Notes: a model not told the origin generated them from the letters alone. Counted from the first letter of the stretch, positions 1 to 10,445 are shown. The stretch is DNA of 64,000 nt from Udaeobacter sp963725505 (GCA_963725505.1 CAVRYN010000006.1:1-64000); one strand, 5' to 3'. Program-made: numbers and translations.

Positions 1-660
1 TTGGTCGTAGAATGCCCCGCGGCCTTGAACTCCGAAGTTTTCGGCCATGGTTATCTGCACGCTCTCGACTTGATTGCGGTTCCAGAACGACTCCAGAATT
101 GCATTCTCGAACCGTAAGAAAACCATGTTACGCACCGCTCGTTTCCCCAGGTAATGATCGATGCGAAAGATGTGTTGCTCGTCGAAAGTGCCGAGCAGAA
201 TCCGATTGAGTTGCTGCGCAGAGAGAAGATCGTGACCGAAGGGTTTTTCAACGATGACGCGAGCGCCATTGGTGCAGCGTGCGTTGGTTAATTGTTCTAC
301 GACGAGGCCGAACAGCGCAGGCGGGATGGCGAGGTAGTGCGCAGGTCGCTGCGCAGAGTCCAGCTCCTTGCGGATGGCCTGAAAGGTGGCCGCGTCTTTG
401 TAATCGCCATCAACATAACGCAGCAGGCCGCACAGCTTGTCGAAAGCCGCCGACTCGACTCCTCCCCCGTGTTTCCCGATGCTGTCTCGCGCCCGCGCTC
501 GCAGTTGATCAACATTCCAACCTGCCTTGGCTACCCCGATAACCGGCACGTCGAGATGGCCGCGTTTGACCATCGCTTGCAATGACGGAAAGATTTTCTT
601 GTAGGCGAGATCGCCACTGGCACCGAAGAAGACCAGCGCGTCCGAACGGGAAACGTTCAT
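1..660 (-). CDS. zwf: Glucose-6-phosphate 1-dehydrogenase, N-terminal part (runs off window)
   Basis: Oxidises glucose-6-phosphate to 6-phosphogluconolactone with NADP+, the first step of the oxidative pentose phosphate pathway, in the cytosol. Reading from the ATG at 660, 220 codons stay open to base 1, so the C-terminal half lies outside. The N-terminal nucleotide-binding motif FFGASGDLAYKK is at about residue 11, the substrate-binding RIDHYLGK segment at about 165, and the conserved FGVQGRGAFYD stretch at the window edge. It follows gnd by 10 bases on the same strand and is the last visible gene of the sugar-phosphate cluster. No frameshift is visible in this part. Confidence 0.95.
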   Translation of the reverse strand, partial: MNVSRSDALVFFGASGDLAYKKIFPSLQAMVKRGHLDVPVIGVAKAGWNVDQLRARARDSIGKHGGGVESAAFDKLCGLLRYVDGDYKDAATFQAIRKELDSAQRPAHYLAIPPALFGLVVEQLTNARCTNGARVIVEKPFGHDLLSAQQLNRILLGTFDEQHIFRIDHYLGKRAVRNMVFLRFENAILESFWNRNQVESVQITMAENFGVQGRGAFYDQ

Positions 661-670
661 GTCGTGCACC

Positions 671-1687
671 TCATTTGGCGGATTTTTCCAGGTGGCCGCC
701 GAAACCAAAGCGCATCGCGGAGAGCAGCCTGTCGGCGTAATCTGCTTCACCACGCGACGAGAACCGCTCGTACAAGGCGGTCGTTAACACCGGCACCGGC
801 ACGCCTTCATCGATGGCCGCCTTAATCGTCCAACGACCTTCGCCGGAATCGGAAACTCTGCCGCCGAACTTGGCTAGCTGGGCGTCTGTCGCGAGCGCAG
901 TTGCGGTGAGATCGAGTAACCACGAAGCGATGACGCTGCCGCGCCGCCAAACCTCCGAAATATCAGCAAGGTTGAAATCATACTGGTAGTGCTCCGGATC
1001 GCGCAACGGCGTAGTCTCGGCATCCACCTCACTCTGACTCTTCCCCGCGTCAGCGCCTTTTAGAATGCCGATACCCTCGGCGTAAGCCGCCATGATTCCG
1101 TATTCGATGCCGTTATGGATCATTTTGACGAAGTGCCCGGCGCCGTTAGGTCCACAATGCAAGTAACCTAGTTCGGCCGTGCCCCCGAGTTTCTCGCGGC
1201 CCGGCGTGCGCGGCACGTTGCCGATGCCCGGCGCAAGCGCGGCAAAGATCGGATCTAAGCGTTGAACTATCTCCTTATCACCACCGATCATCATACAGTA
1301 GCCACGCTCCAAGCCCCAGATGCCGCCGCTCGTCCCGACATCGACATAGTGAATACCTAACGAGCGCAGTCCCTTCGCCCGTTCTATGTCATCCACGTAG
1401 TAGGAGTTGCCGCCGTCGATAATGATATCGCCAGGTTCAAGCAGCGGCGATAGCTCGCCGATCGTCTCATCGACCACCGCCGCTGGAACCATCAGCCAGA
1501 TAGCTCGCGGCCGGTCGAGCTTGGTCACCAAGTCTGCCAGGGAAGTAGCTCCACTTGCTTTCTCTTTGACGAGGTCGTTGACCACATTAGGTGAACGGTC
1601 GAACACCACGCATTCCTGTCCATTCTTCAGTAGCCGGCGAACCATGTTTGCGCCCATTCGGCCGAGTCCAATCATTCCAAGTCGCAT
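671..1687 (-). CDS. gnd: 6-phosphogluconate dehydrogenase, decarboxylating (short YqeC/GndA-type)
   Basis: Converts 6-phosphogluconate to ribulose-5-phosphate and CO2, the second dehydrogenase of the oxidative pentose phosphate pathway. The 338-residue protein opens with a Rossmann motif (GLIGLGRMGANMVRRL-like, residues 3-20). It carries the substrate motif GTSGGIWGLERGYCMMIGG near residue 118 and the catalytic-lysine region GAGHFVKMIHNGIEYG near 180. The length matches the short bacterial family (about 300-340 residues), which is often NAD-dependent, rather than the 470-residue E. coli type. Coenzyme preference is inferred from the family only. It sits between fba and zwf, so the two pentose phosphate dehydrogenases are adjacent. 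Confidence 0.93.
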   Translation of the reverse strand: MRLGMIGLGRMGANMVRRLLKNGQECVVFDRSPNVVNDLVKEKASGATSLADLVTKLDRPRAIWLMVPAAVVDETIGELSPLLEPGDIIIDGGNSYYVDDIERAKGLRSLGIHYVDVGTSGGIWGLERGYCMMIGGDKEIVQRLDPIFAALAPGIGNVPRTPGREKLGGTAELGYLHCGPNGAGHFVKMIHNGIEYGIMAAYAEGIGILKGADAGKSQSEVDAETTPLRDPEHYQYDFNLADISEVWRRGSVIASWLLDLTATALATDAQLAKFGGRVSDSGEGRWTIKAAIDEGVPVPVLTTALYERFSSRGEADYADRLLSAMRFGFGGHLEKSAK

Positions 1688-1728
1688 TGTTACTCCTTCT
1701 TCTTTTAATTGACGTTGCTGCGCGCAGT

Positions 1729-2631
1729 CTAAGTGTTGGATGCCTCAAAGATACTCTGAATGGATTTATCCAGCATGGCGTTGAACTCGGTATCGGATTG
1801 CTGGGCCGAGAGCCCTTCTGCCAGGGCCCGGGAAAAGCTCGCGATAATGCCGTGATTCCGGCGCAAGCGGTCGTTGGCTTCTTCCCGCGAATAACCGCCG
1901 GACAACGCAACCACCCTCAAGACTTTGGGATGTTTGACAAAATCAGCGTAGAAGTTGTCTTGCTCTGGTAGCGTAAGCTTTAGCATGACCAGCTGGCCTG
2001 CTGGCAGTTGGTTGAGCTTTTCAAGAATAGCCGCCTTGAGTAACGCTTCGGCCTTGGCCTTTTCCGGGCAGTGAATATCGACTTCCGGCTCGACGATCGG
2101 CAGCAGTTCGGCGGCGATGATCTGCGCAGCTAGCTCGAACTGCTGGTTCACGATGTCTTTGATCCCTGCTTCGCTGGCCTGCTTAATGACCGAGCGCATT
2201 TTGGTTCCGAATATGCGTTTTGCTTTAGCTTTCTCGAGCAGCGCGGTAAGCGCCGGCATCGGCTTCATCAGCTGGACCCCGTCCTTCTCAGTAGCAAGGC
2301 CCTTGTCCACCTTCAGAAACGGCACCACACGTTTTACGTTCCAAAGATAGTCAGCCGTAGGTTGCTCCTCGATGTCCCTGTCCATGGTGTTCTCGAACAG
2401 GATGGCGCCAATGATTCGTTTTCCGGTGAAGCTGGGGCTGGTAATCATGCGGGTGCGCATCTGGTGCACGATCGCAAACATCTCGTCCTCGTTGGACCAC
2501 GCACCTTCTTTGATTCCGTAAAGACGCAGTGCGCCGGGAGTGCTCCCACCGCTTTGATCCAGCGCGGCTATGAAGCCCGGATGTGTCTTCATCTGCTGGA
2601 GTTGTTGTTCGTTTAAGTCGATCGATTTCAT
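1729..2631 (-). CDS. fba: Fructose-bisphosphate aldolase, class I
   Basis: Cleaves fructose-1,6-bisphosphate to dihydroxyacetone phosphate and glyceraldehyde-3-phosphate through a Schiff base. The 300-residue protein matches bacterial class I aldolases: AALDQSGGSTPGALRLYG near the N-terminus, LFENTMDRDI, the FLKVDKGL lysine segment, and a late VVALSGGYSREEAN phosphate-binding stretch. An ATG at 2652 is in frame, but the start chosen is 2631 because GGAGGC lies five bases upstream of it. The gene starts 10 bases after the pgi stop, which suggests one transcript. Confidence 0.93.
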   Translation of the reverse strand: MKSIDLNEQQLQQMKTHPGFIAALDQSGGSTPGALRLYGIKEGAWSNEDEMFAIVHQMRTRMITSPSFTGKRIIGAILFENTMDRDIEEQPTADYLWNVKRVVPFLKVDKGLATEKDGVQLMKPMPALTALLEKAKAKRIFGTKMRSVIKQASEAGIKDIVNQQFELAAQIIAAELLPIVEPEVDIHCPEKAKAEALLKAAILEKLNQLPAGQLVMLKLTLPEQDNFYADFVKHPKVLRVVALSGGYSREEANDRLRRNHGIIASFSRALAEGLSAQQSDTEFNAMLDKSIQSIFEASNT

Positions 2632-3240
2632 AACGCCTCCTTCAATTTGCATTCTTCGATTTTCGGTATTGGTAAATCAGGTTATTGGTTGAGCTATCGT
2701 GGTTAAGAGCAGGTTTCTCCTTGCTCTCGAGTTCTGGGATAATCCGCTGGGCCAATTGCTTGCCCAGCTCGACACCCCACTGGTCGAACGAGTCGATGTT
2801 CCAAATCACGCCCTGTGTAAAGACGCTGTGCTCGTAGAGAGCGACGAGTTTACCGAGGCTTTCCGGAGTGAGCCGCTCGGCCAGAATTGTGTTCGATGGG
2901 CGGTTACCCTCGAAGACTCGGTGAGGCACGAGCCAGTCCGGCGTGCCCTCCGCCTTGACTTGCTCGGGTGTCTTGCCGAAAGCCAGCGCCTCGGCTTGGG
3001 CGAACACATTCGCGAGGAGAATATCGTGGTGACGGCCGAGCGGATTTAGCGTTTGGTAGAACGCTATGAAGTCGCAGGGAATGAGTCGCGTTCCCTGATG
3101 GATCAACTGGTAAAAAGAATGCTGGCCGTTAGTTCCCGGTTCACCCCAGTAAACAGGGCTGGTATCGCAGGGGACTTTGCTTCCATCAAGTGTGACGTGT
3201 TTGCCATTGCTCTCCATTGTCAGCTGTTGGAGATAAGCCG

Positions 3241-3384
3241 GGAATCGCTTCAGGTATTGCTCGTATGGAAGGACCGCTACTGTCTGCTGCGCCGAAGAGG
3301 TAATGTACGGAGATAGGGAATCGCTTCAGGTATTGCTCGTATGGAAGGACCGCTACGGTCGCTGCGCCGAAAAAGTCGTTGTAC
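3241..3384. repeat. Imperfect tandem duplication inside pgi (period 76)
   Basis: Bases 3241-3308 recur at 3317-3384. The first 40 bases of each unit are identical and the rest differ by substitutions and small indels. In the gene this repeats the segment encoding PYEQYLKRFP, and since 76 is not a multiple of three it shifts the frame. Confidence 0.85.
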
Positions 3385-3831
3385 CAAACAGCCAGTAGCC
3401 CCATGAGAACCGGCAGGTTGCGCTCAAAGGGGGTTGTGCGGAAGTGCTCGTCCATTTGGTGGAAGCCATCCAACATGGCGCGAAAGTTATCCGGCCCGAT
3501 CGCAATCATCGTTGAAAGGCCGATCGCAGAATCCATCGAATAGCGACCGCCGACCCAATCCCAGAACCCGAACATGTTGGCAGTATCAATGCCGAACTTC
3601 TGCCACTTCCGAAGCATTGGTCGACACCGCAACAAAATGTTTGGCGACCGCCTTTTCATCGCCTCCGAGACCTGCAAGCAACCAATCGCGCGCGGTGCGC
3701 GCATTCGTCATTGTTTCGAGGGTTGTGAATGTTTTTGAGGAAATGATGAAAAGCGTTTCTGCAGGGTCCAGGTCGTGAACGGCCTCAGCGAAATCGGTAC
3801 CGTCGACGTTGGAAACGAACCGAAACGTCAT

Positions 3832-3919
3832 GCTTCGGTCGCTGTAATCCTTCAATGCTTCATAGGCCATGACCGGCTTCGGTCGCTGTAATGCTTCAAT
3901 GCCTCATAGGCCATGACTG
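3832..3919. repeat. Imperfect tandem duplication inside pgi (period 44)
   Basis: Units 3832-3875 and 3876-3919 match at 41 of 44 positions by eye. The duplicated piece encodes the MAYEALKxYSDRS segment of Pgi twice, and the 44-base period breaks the reading frame. Confidence 0.88.
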
Positions 3920-4536
3920 GTCCGAGATCAGAGCCACCGATACCAACGTTGATGACGTTGCGAATGCGCTTGCCAGTGTAGCCTTTCCACGCGCCGCTTC
4001 TCACGCGGTTGGAGAAGTCGGCCATCTTGTCGAGAACGGCGTGGACTTGTGGAACAACGTTCTCGCCATCAACAACGATCGATGCCCCTTTCGGTGCGCG
4101 CAGAGCCACGTGCAGAACAGCGCGGTTTTCCGTGATGTTGATCTTTTCGCCCCGGAACATGGCGTCAATCCGCCCACGCAATCCCGACTCATCTGCGAGC
4201 TGCACGAGTAGCTTCAAGGTTTCGTCGGTGACGCGATTCTTGGAGTAATCCAGGAATAAACCTACCGCCTCGATGGTCATGCGCTTGCCGCGTGTGGGAT
4301 CGTCCGCAAAAAGTTTGCGCAGATGCAGTTCTCGGGCATTCTGATAATGAGCGACCAGAGCATTCCATGCGCCACGCTCGGTGACTGATTTTGTTGTCGG
4401 GTTCATCCTTAAGTTCCTTTCATTCCGTTTCAGTGCTGCATTTGCATGCTTACGCTCTTTTCCTAGAGCCACATCGCGGAAAGCTTGTCGACATAGCGCT
4501 TCCGTGTGCCGCTTAGAAAAACCATTGAGCTCGGGC

Positions 4537-6116
4537 TCATAACGCAGCCTCCGCCATCTCGGTCACTGGATTTGGAAGCATGTGCAGGCGGTTTGAGCTT
4601 CTCGTCAGATCGCGCAGCCAGTGAAAATCGGCCGCCGATAACAACTCTTCGGTACAACGCCAGCTCCAGTTGCCTTCCGCACGACCGGGGACGTTCATTC
4701 GAGCCTCTGCCCCGACATTGAGAAGATCTTGTAGAGGAGCGATCGCCAGCGCAGCCGGAGACGACCACGCCAGATGCATCAAATGCCAGGCGACCTCGCG
4801 ACTGTCACTCTGCGGTGAGTTGAGGTAATGCCACAAGTTCTGCCGCTGATACGGTGGCAACTCTTCGTACCATCCACGGCTTGTGGCATTGTCATGCGTC
4901 CCGGTATATACGACCGCGTTTGATGGGTAGTTATGAGGGAGGTACGGGTTACCTGGATTGCCATCGAAGGCAAATTGCAGGACACGGGTCCCGGGCACCT
5001 GAAACTGATCGCGGAGCGCATGAACGTCCGCAGTGATCAGACCCAAATCCTCGGCGATGAATGGTAGTCCGCCTAACTCTTTCTTGACCGCTTTGAAGAA
5101 ATCAGCGCCCGGACCTGGCACCCACTGGCCGGACTGCGCGGTAGGTGCCCCGGCCGGAACATGCCACGCCGCTGCGAACGCGCGAAAATGATCCAGACGA
5201 ATCACATCGACGTGCGCAAGCAGAGCGCGCAAACGATCGATGCACCAGCGATAGTCAGTTTGCCGCAGCGTGTCCCAGTTGTAGACCGGGTTGCCCCAGA
5301 GCTGACCCTGAGCACTGAAATAATCCGGGGGCACGCCCGCCAACGAAGCGCGGCTTTCGTTGGTCGTCCAACAAAAATAGCTCCGGGTTGGCCCACACGT
5401 CACTCGAGTCAGGAGAAACAAAAAAGGGTAGATCGCCAATCAAGCGCACGCCTTTAGCTCTGGCATGTTTCTCAAGCCGTTCTCCTTGGCGAAACAATAG
5501 GAATTGAGCAAAACAAACTTGATCGACTTGATTCGCAAGATCGCGCCGGGTCTGGGCCAAAGCTTTCGGCACACGCTGGACCAACTCCGTCGGCCACTCG
5601 AGGTAGTAAGCGCCATTGTACCGGATTTTCAGCGCTCGAAAGAGCGCGTAATCCTCCAGCCAGTGCGCCTGCTCGCGGCAGAACTGTTCAAAGGCAACTC
5701 GTAACTCCGCGGATCCCGCTTTAGCGAAATTGGTCCAAGCCTTCTCGAGCAATCGGTATTTGAACGGAATAACATTGTTGTAATCGACAGCAGATCGAGA
5801 GACTGATGGTGCCTCGCAGTCGTTGGCGCTGTAACAAGCCATCCTCGATGAGCCACTCTGGGCTGACCAAAAGGCCGTTGCCGGCGAACGACGACAGCGA
5901 TTGATAAGGCGAGTTGCCGTAACCCGTCGGGCCCAATGGCAATGCCTGCCACCAGCTTTGTCCTGCGTCGCAAAGTTGATCGATCCACGCGATCGCAACC
6001 GGTCCCACGTCGCCAATGCCGTAGGGCGAGGGCAACGACGTAACATGCAGAAGCGACCCAGAAGCACGGTAGGACGATGGAAATGGAGAAAGTTTCGAGC
6101 CGCTGTCGTTACTCAT
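4537..6116 (-). pseudogene. malQ: 4-alpha-glucanotransferase (amylomaltase), two frameshifts
   Basis: Transfers alpha-1,4-glucan segments between maltodextrins and releases glucose; it supplies substrates for GlgP. N-terminal part: GSLLHVTSLPSPYGIGDVGP and ALPLGPTGYGNSPYQ. Middle: NNVIPFKYRLLEKAW and KGVRLIGDLPFFVSPDSSDVW. C-terminal part: GVPPDYFSAQGQLWGNPVYNWD, VDVIRLDHFRAF (nucleophile Asp), IAEDLGLI (acid/base Glu) and YTGTHDNAT. The frame changes between about 5790 and 5830, and again near 5340 where one extra C sits in the stretch for FVGGVPPDYF. The total of 1580 bases is two more than a multiple of three, so two inserted bases would explain it. The start at 6116 overlaps the pgm stop. 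All catalytic residues are present across the frames. Confidence 0.85.
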
Positions 6117-7789
6117 CAGCGCACCTCTTGTTCCTGAAGAGCTAGATCAGGCGATCTTAGTGCATCGGTCACAATTTCTTGAGCTTCCTGCACGATCGCG
6201 GCCAAATGACTTTGATCCTTGAAGCTCTCCGCATAGATCTTATAGATGTCCTCGGTGCCGGAAGGCCGGGCCGCGAACCAGCCATTATCGGTCATAACCT
6301 TCAGCCCGCCGATCGGGGCGCCGTTACCTGGGGCCGACGTCAGTTTGGCCGTGATCGGCTCGCCAGCGAGAGTATCAGTGGCAACCGCTGCGGGCGACAA
6401 TTTTTGCAGCCGCGCTTTCTGATCCGGGGTCGCTGGCGCATCGATCCGCGTGTAGCAGGGAGTGCCGAACTGATTGGTTAGTTCTTGATATAACTCGCCC
6501 GGGTCCTTGCCTATGCGCGCGGTGATCTCAGCGGCCAGTAAGTCCATGATTGGGCCGTCTTTGTCTGTCGTCCAAACGGTGCCGTCCTTCCTTAGGAGGC
6601 TTGCTCCAGCGCTCTCCTCTCCGCCAAAACAGAGCGAGCCGTCGAATAACCCTGGCACGAACCACTTGAAGCCCACTGGCACCTCACAAAGCGAGCGCCC
6701 AAGCTTGTGCACCACACGATCAATCATGCTGCTACTGACCAACGTCTTACCTACCGCGACGTGAGTTGGCCAGTCAGGCCGATGAGTTAGCAGATAGCGT
6801 ATAGCCACAGCCAGGTAGTGATTGGGGTTCATCAACCCGGAGGAAGGCGTAACGATGCCGTGCCGGTCGGAGTCCGGATCGTTGGCGAAAGCGACGTCAT
6901 ACTGGTTTTTGAGGTCCACGAGACGCGCCATCGCATACGGACTCGATGGGTCCATGCGTATCTGGCCGTCGTGATCGACCGTCATGAACGAGAAAGTCGG
7001 ATCGATTGCTGGGTTCGCGACGGCGATGTGTAAGTGATAGATAGAGTTGATTGGCTCCCAGTACGGCGCGGCGGCACCACCAAGTGGGTCTACACCCAGC
7101 TTTAGGCCAGCGCCGCGGATCGCGTCCATATTGATGACGTTTCTTAGATCCTCGACATAAGGCAGCACGAAATCTTCCTGGTGTGTTGTGTTAGCCTTGA
7201 TCGCCGCAGCAAACGGCACGCGCTTGATGTCGGACCCGTCGCGTAACAGCTCATTGGCCCGGCGCTCAACCCATCGTGTTACGTCAGTGTCAGCTGGCCC
7301 GCCATTAGGCGGATTGTACTTGAAGCCTCCGTCCGCCGGCGGGTTGTGCGAAGGCGTGATAACAATGCCGTCGGCGAAGTCCTCCTTACGATTTCGGTTA
7401 TAAACAAGGATGGCTCGCGAGATGACTGGCGTTGGTGTGAAGCCGTCGTCTCTCTGGATGATCGTCTCCACGTTGTTGGCCGCCAGTACCTCTAATGCGG
7501 TGCGTTGGGCCGGTCCGGACACTGCATGCGTGTCCTTACCCATGTAAAGTAGGCCACTGTACCTGCGACTGCGCCGGTAATCACAAATCGCCTGAGTAAT
7601 GGCCAGAATGTGGGATTCGGTAAATGACCCATGCAGCGGCGAACCTCGGTGGCCGCTCGTGCCGAAGCTTACCAGCTGGTTCGGGTTTTCTAAGTCGGGG
7701 CGGCGTTCATAATATTCCTGTTCCAGCCGAGTTAGATCAACCAGCAGCTCTTTTGGGGCCGGCTTGCCAGCAAGTGGGGAAATTGGCAT
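6116..7789 (-). CDS. pgm: Phosphoglucomutase, alpha-D-glucose phosphate-specific
   Basis: Interconverts glucose-1-phosphate and glucose-6-phosphate and so links glycogen phosphorolysis (glgP next door) to pgi, zwf and xfp. The 557-residue product is E. coli Pgm-like: LVSFGTSGHRG near residue 45, the phosphoserine loop GIVITPSHNPPADGGFKY near 145, the metal loop DPDSDRHG near 300, GGEESAGASLL near 390, and the C-terminal phosphate-binding RPSGTEDIYKIYAE. A start at 7813 is possible, but 7789 is preferred because GAGGA lies about nine bases upstream and MPISPLAGKPA aligns with the family N-terminus. It lies 30 bases after the glgP stop. Confidence 0.95.
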   Translation of the reverse strand: MPISPLAGKPAPKELLVDLTRLEQEYYERRPDLENPNQLVSFGTSGHRGSPLHGSFTESHILAITQAICDYRRSRRYSGLLYMGKDTHAVSGPAQRTALEVLAANNVETIIQRDDGFTPTPVISRAILVYNRNRKEDFADGIVITPSHNPPADGGFKYNPPNGGPADTDVTRWVERRANELLRDGSDIKRVPFAAAIKANTTHQEDFVLPYVEDLRNVINMDAIRGAGLKLGVDPLGGAAAPYWEPINSIYHLHIAVANPAIDPTFSFMTVDHDGQIRMDPSSPYAMARLVDLKNQYDVAFANDPDSDRHGIVTPSSGLMNPNHYLAVAIRYLLTHRPDWPTHVAVGKTLVSSSMIDRVVHKLGRSLCEVPVGFKWFVPGLFDGSLCFGGEESAGASLLRKDGTVWTTDKDGPIMDLLAAEITARIGKDPGELYQELTNQFGTPCYTRIDAPATPDQKARLQKLSPAAVATDTLAGEPITAKLTSAPGNGAPIGGLKVMTDNGWFAARPSGTEDIYKIYAESFKDQSHLAAIVQEAQEIVTDALRSPDLALQEQEVR

Positions 7790-7819
7790 GTGTCTCAGTC
7801 CTCGCTCTGCCATTCGTCA

Positions 7820-10333
7820 CTATGAAACGGGACACGCCTTTGCGTTCCAGATGTCGGCTGCGTATTCGGCAATCGTTCGGTCGCTGGAGAATTTTCCGGA
7901 GCTAGCCACATTTAAGATCGCTTTGCTAGACCATAACGCGGAGTCAGCATACAGGTCGCATAGCTGCTGGTCTGCCTGTAGGTAGGACTTGAGATCCGCC
8001 AGGTGCATGTAGTAGTCCCCGTGGGTCAGAAGCGCGTCCCGCAGCGGAGCAAAGACGCCAGGCTCATTGGGACTGAAATGATCAGAGAAGATAAGGTCCA
8101 GTGCGGCGCGGGTCTCCGGGTCATTTTCGTAATGCCACTGCGGCTTGTACCACCCGCGGCTGCCTGTCACCTGTTCCGCCGTCAAGCCGAAGAGAAAGAA
8201 ATGTTCTTCGCCCGCTTCTTCTGCCATTTCGATGGTCGCGCCATCGCGCGTGCCGATGGTCAACGCCCCGTTCATCATGAATTTCATGTTACTCGTGCCG
8301 CTGGCTTCATAGCCGGCAGTGGAAATTTGATTGGACACATCAGCTGCCGGAATCAGCCTCTCCGCCATTGAGACAGAGTAGTCGGGCAGAAACAGAATCT
8401 TGAGCCGTCCGCGGATCATCGGATCATTGTCGATGGTCTCTGCGAGATTATTGATGAACTTGATAATTACCTTGGCCAGGTGGTAGGCGGGCGCTGCCTT
8501 GCCCGCGAAGAAGAAAGTTCGTGGCGTCGTCTCGAAATTGGGGTTCTCGCGCAGCCGATTGTAAAGCACCACGACTCGAAGCGCGTTTAGTAGTTGGCGT
8601 TTGTATTCATGTATACGCTTGATCTGGCAATCGAAGATACTGTCGGCGTCTACCGCTTGACCGCTAATCTGCTTGAGCCAATCGATAAATTGCACTTTGG
8701 CCTCGCGTTTAGCCTTGCGAAAAGCCTGTTGTAATCCCTGGTCACTGGCCAGTGGTTTAAGCTTGTTTAACTGACTGAGATCGGTGACCCAGCCATCGCC
8801 GATCGCGCCGGTAATCGTGCGCGAGAGCGCAGGATTTGACATCAGCAGCCAGCGGCGAGGCGTGACGCCGTTGGTTTTGTTGCTGAAACGCTCGGGATAC
8901 AATTCGGCTAGGTCCTTGACGGTCATCGTGCGCAGCAATTGAGAATGGATGGCCGCGACACCGTTAGTGCTATGCGAGCCGACGATAGCAAGGTTTGCCA
9001 TCCGAATTTTGCGTTCTGGACCCTCTTCCACGAGACTTACTCGCTGAATCCGTTCCTCATCTCCGGGAAAGCGTCTTCGGACCTCATCGATCAGGCGACG
9101 ATTGATTTCATAGATGATCTCCAAGTGACGCGGCAGCATCCGTTCAAACCAGATGACCGGCCATTTCTCAAGAGCTTCGGGCAACAGCGTGTGATTAGTG
9201 TAGGCCAGAGTCCTTTGGGTAAGGTCCCAGGCTTCGTCCCATCCGAGATGTGCTTCATCAAGCAAGATCCGCATCAACTCTGGCACGGCCATCGTTGGGT
9301 GCGTATCGTTGAGCTGAATAGCAACTTTGTCGGGTAGCGTGCGCCAGTCTGTGTTGGTCTTGCGAAAGCGACGGACAAGGTCTGCCAATGAACTGGCAAC
9401 GAGAAAATACTCCTGCACAAAGCGCAGTCCTTGTCCCTGGGCCGTGTGGTCGTCGGGGTATAGCACCCGGGTCAGCGATTCGGCTTGAAGTGTTTCGGCT
9501 AGCGCTCCGACGAAATCCCCGCTGCTGAATTCTTGAAAATTAAAATAATCGGATGCTGCTGCTTCCCAGAGCCGAAGGGTATTGATAGTCTTGCCACCAT
9601 AACCGACCACGGGCCGATCGAACGGGACACCGATCAGACTGGATGCCTGGCCGAGGACAGCGCGTAAACTTCCGCCACTTAGCTTGAACGAGCAATTGAG
9701 TGGCACCTCTACCGTCTCGTGTTGACGACGGACCTCCCAAGGGTCAGGGCCACGGAGCCAGTTGTCTGGAACTTCGTGTTGCCAGCCATCCTGGATGGTT
9801 TGCTTGAACATACCGTATTGATAGCGGAGGCCATAACCCATGGCTGGAATTTCCATCGTAGCCATCGAATCGAGGAAGCAAGCCGCAAGACGCCCGAGGC
9901 CTCCATTGCCCAACCCCGCGTCGGGCTCCTGCTCCAGCAACTCGTACCAATCGAGCTTTTTCTCCTGAACGGCTTCTTTAGTGACGTCGTCAAGGAGAAG
10001 GTTCGTGACATTGTTAGCCAGCGAACGACCGATAAGAAATTCCATCGAAAGATAGTAAACGCGCTTCGGGTCTCTACGTTCATAGGCCTTCTCGGTTTGA
10101 ATCCATCGTTGCGAAAGGACATCACGCACAGAGCGTGCGACGGCTTCAAAACGTTCGCGAGCACCGATCTCCGCCGCTTCCAAGACATTGTCAAAAACGA
10201 GGTGGCGCTCATAAAGAGCGTCGTTCGTTCCGGTGAGCTGAACCGGGCCGCAACCGTATTGCTCGATGAGCTTCGATAGCTCGTTGGATCCCGTTGGTCT
10301 TGATACTAGCCTGCTTTCTGTTTGTGTTTCCAT
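7820..10333 (-). CDS. glgP: Glycogen/maltodextrin phosphorylase
   Basis: Releases glucose-1-phosphate from the non-reducing ends of alpha-1,4-glucans, using pyridoxal phosphate. At 837 residues it is the classic long GT35 type: RVYYLSMEFLIGRSL near residue 75, GLGNGGLGRLAACFLDS near 117, QLNDTHPTMAVPELMR near 325, KRIHEYKRQLLN near 560, and the PLP-lysine motif GYEASGTSNMKFMMNGAL near 660. The ATG at 10333 is preferred over upstream in-frame starts because AAAGGA lies nine bases before it. It is followed closely by pgm and malQ. A separate N-terminal scrap of another phosphorylase type lies at 31987-32124. Confidence 0.96.
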   Translation of the reverse strand: METQTESRLVSRPTGSNELSKLIEQYGCGPVQLTGTNDALYERHLVFDNVLEAAEIGARERFEAVARSVRDVLSQRWIQTEKAYERRDPKRVYYLSMEFLIGRSLANNVTNLLLDDVTKEAVQEKKLDWYELLEQEPDAGLGNGGLGRLAACFLDSMATMEIPAMGYGLRYQYGMFKQTIQDGWQHEVPDNWLRGPDPWEVRRQHETVEVPLNCSFKLSGGSLRAVLGQASSLIGVPFDRPVVGYGGKTINTLRLWEAAASDYFNFQEFSSGDFVGALAETLQAESLTRVLYPDDHTAQGQGLRFVQEYFLVASSLADLVRRFRKTNTDWRTLPDKVAIQLNDTHPTMAVPELMRILLDEAHLGWDEAWDLTQRTLAYTNHTLLPEALEKWPVIWFERMLPRHLEIIYEINRRLIDEVRRRFPGDEERIQRVSLVEEGPERKIRMANLAIVGSHSTNGVAAIHSQLLRTMTVKDLAELYPERFSNKTNGVTPRRWLLMSNPALSRTITGAIGDGWVTDLSQLNKLKPLASDQGLQQAFRKAKREAKVQFIDWLKQISGQAVDADSIFDCQIKRIHEYKRQLLNALRVVVLYNRLRENPNFETTPRTFFFAGKAAPAYHLAKVIIKFINNLAETIDNDPMIRGRLKILFLPDYSVSMAERLIPAADVSNQISTAGYEASGTSNMKFMMNGALTIGTRDGATIEMAEEAGEEHFFLFGLTAEQVTGSRGWYKPQWHYENDPETRAALDLIFSDHFSPNEPGVFAPLRDALLTHGDYYMHLADLKSYLQADQQLCDLYADSALWSSKAILNVASSGKFSSDRTIAEYAADIWNAKACPVS

Positions 10334-10445
10334 CAAAGTCATTCCTTTCTCAGTTTCAGTTTTCCGGTGCAGGTTCCTGTTCTCCATCCACCTGGATCTC
10401 CGGATCGGGTACCGCTTGATGTGTGGGTGACATGGTTGCCAGATC

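Larger units (their letters stand above)
2642..4406 (-). pseudogene. pgi: Glucose-6-phosphate isomerase, reading frame broken in three places
   Basis: Interconverts glucose-6-phosphate and fructose-6-phosphate. All family landmarks are present in order but in different frames: VGIGGSDLGPVMAYEAL, SKTFTTLETMTNA, FWDWVGGRYSMDSAIGL, HQMDEHFR, and GEPGTNGQHSFYQLIHQGT. The start at 4406 has AAAGGA upstream. Three events break the frame: a 44-base direct duplication (3832-3919), one extra G near 3603, and a 76-base-period duplication (3241-3384). The span is 1765 bases; subtracting 44, 76 and 1 leaves 1644, exactly 548 codons, the usual Pgi length. The repeat copies differ at several bases, which fits mis-joined assembly of related strains better than a recent duplication. 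As written, no functional enzyme could be made. Confidence 0.85.
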
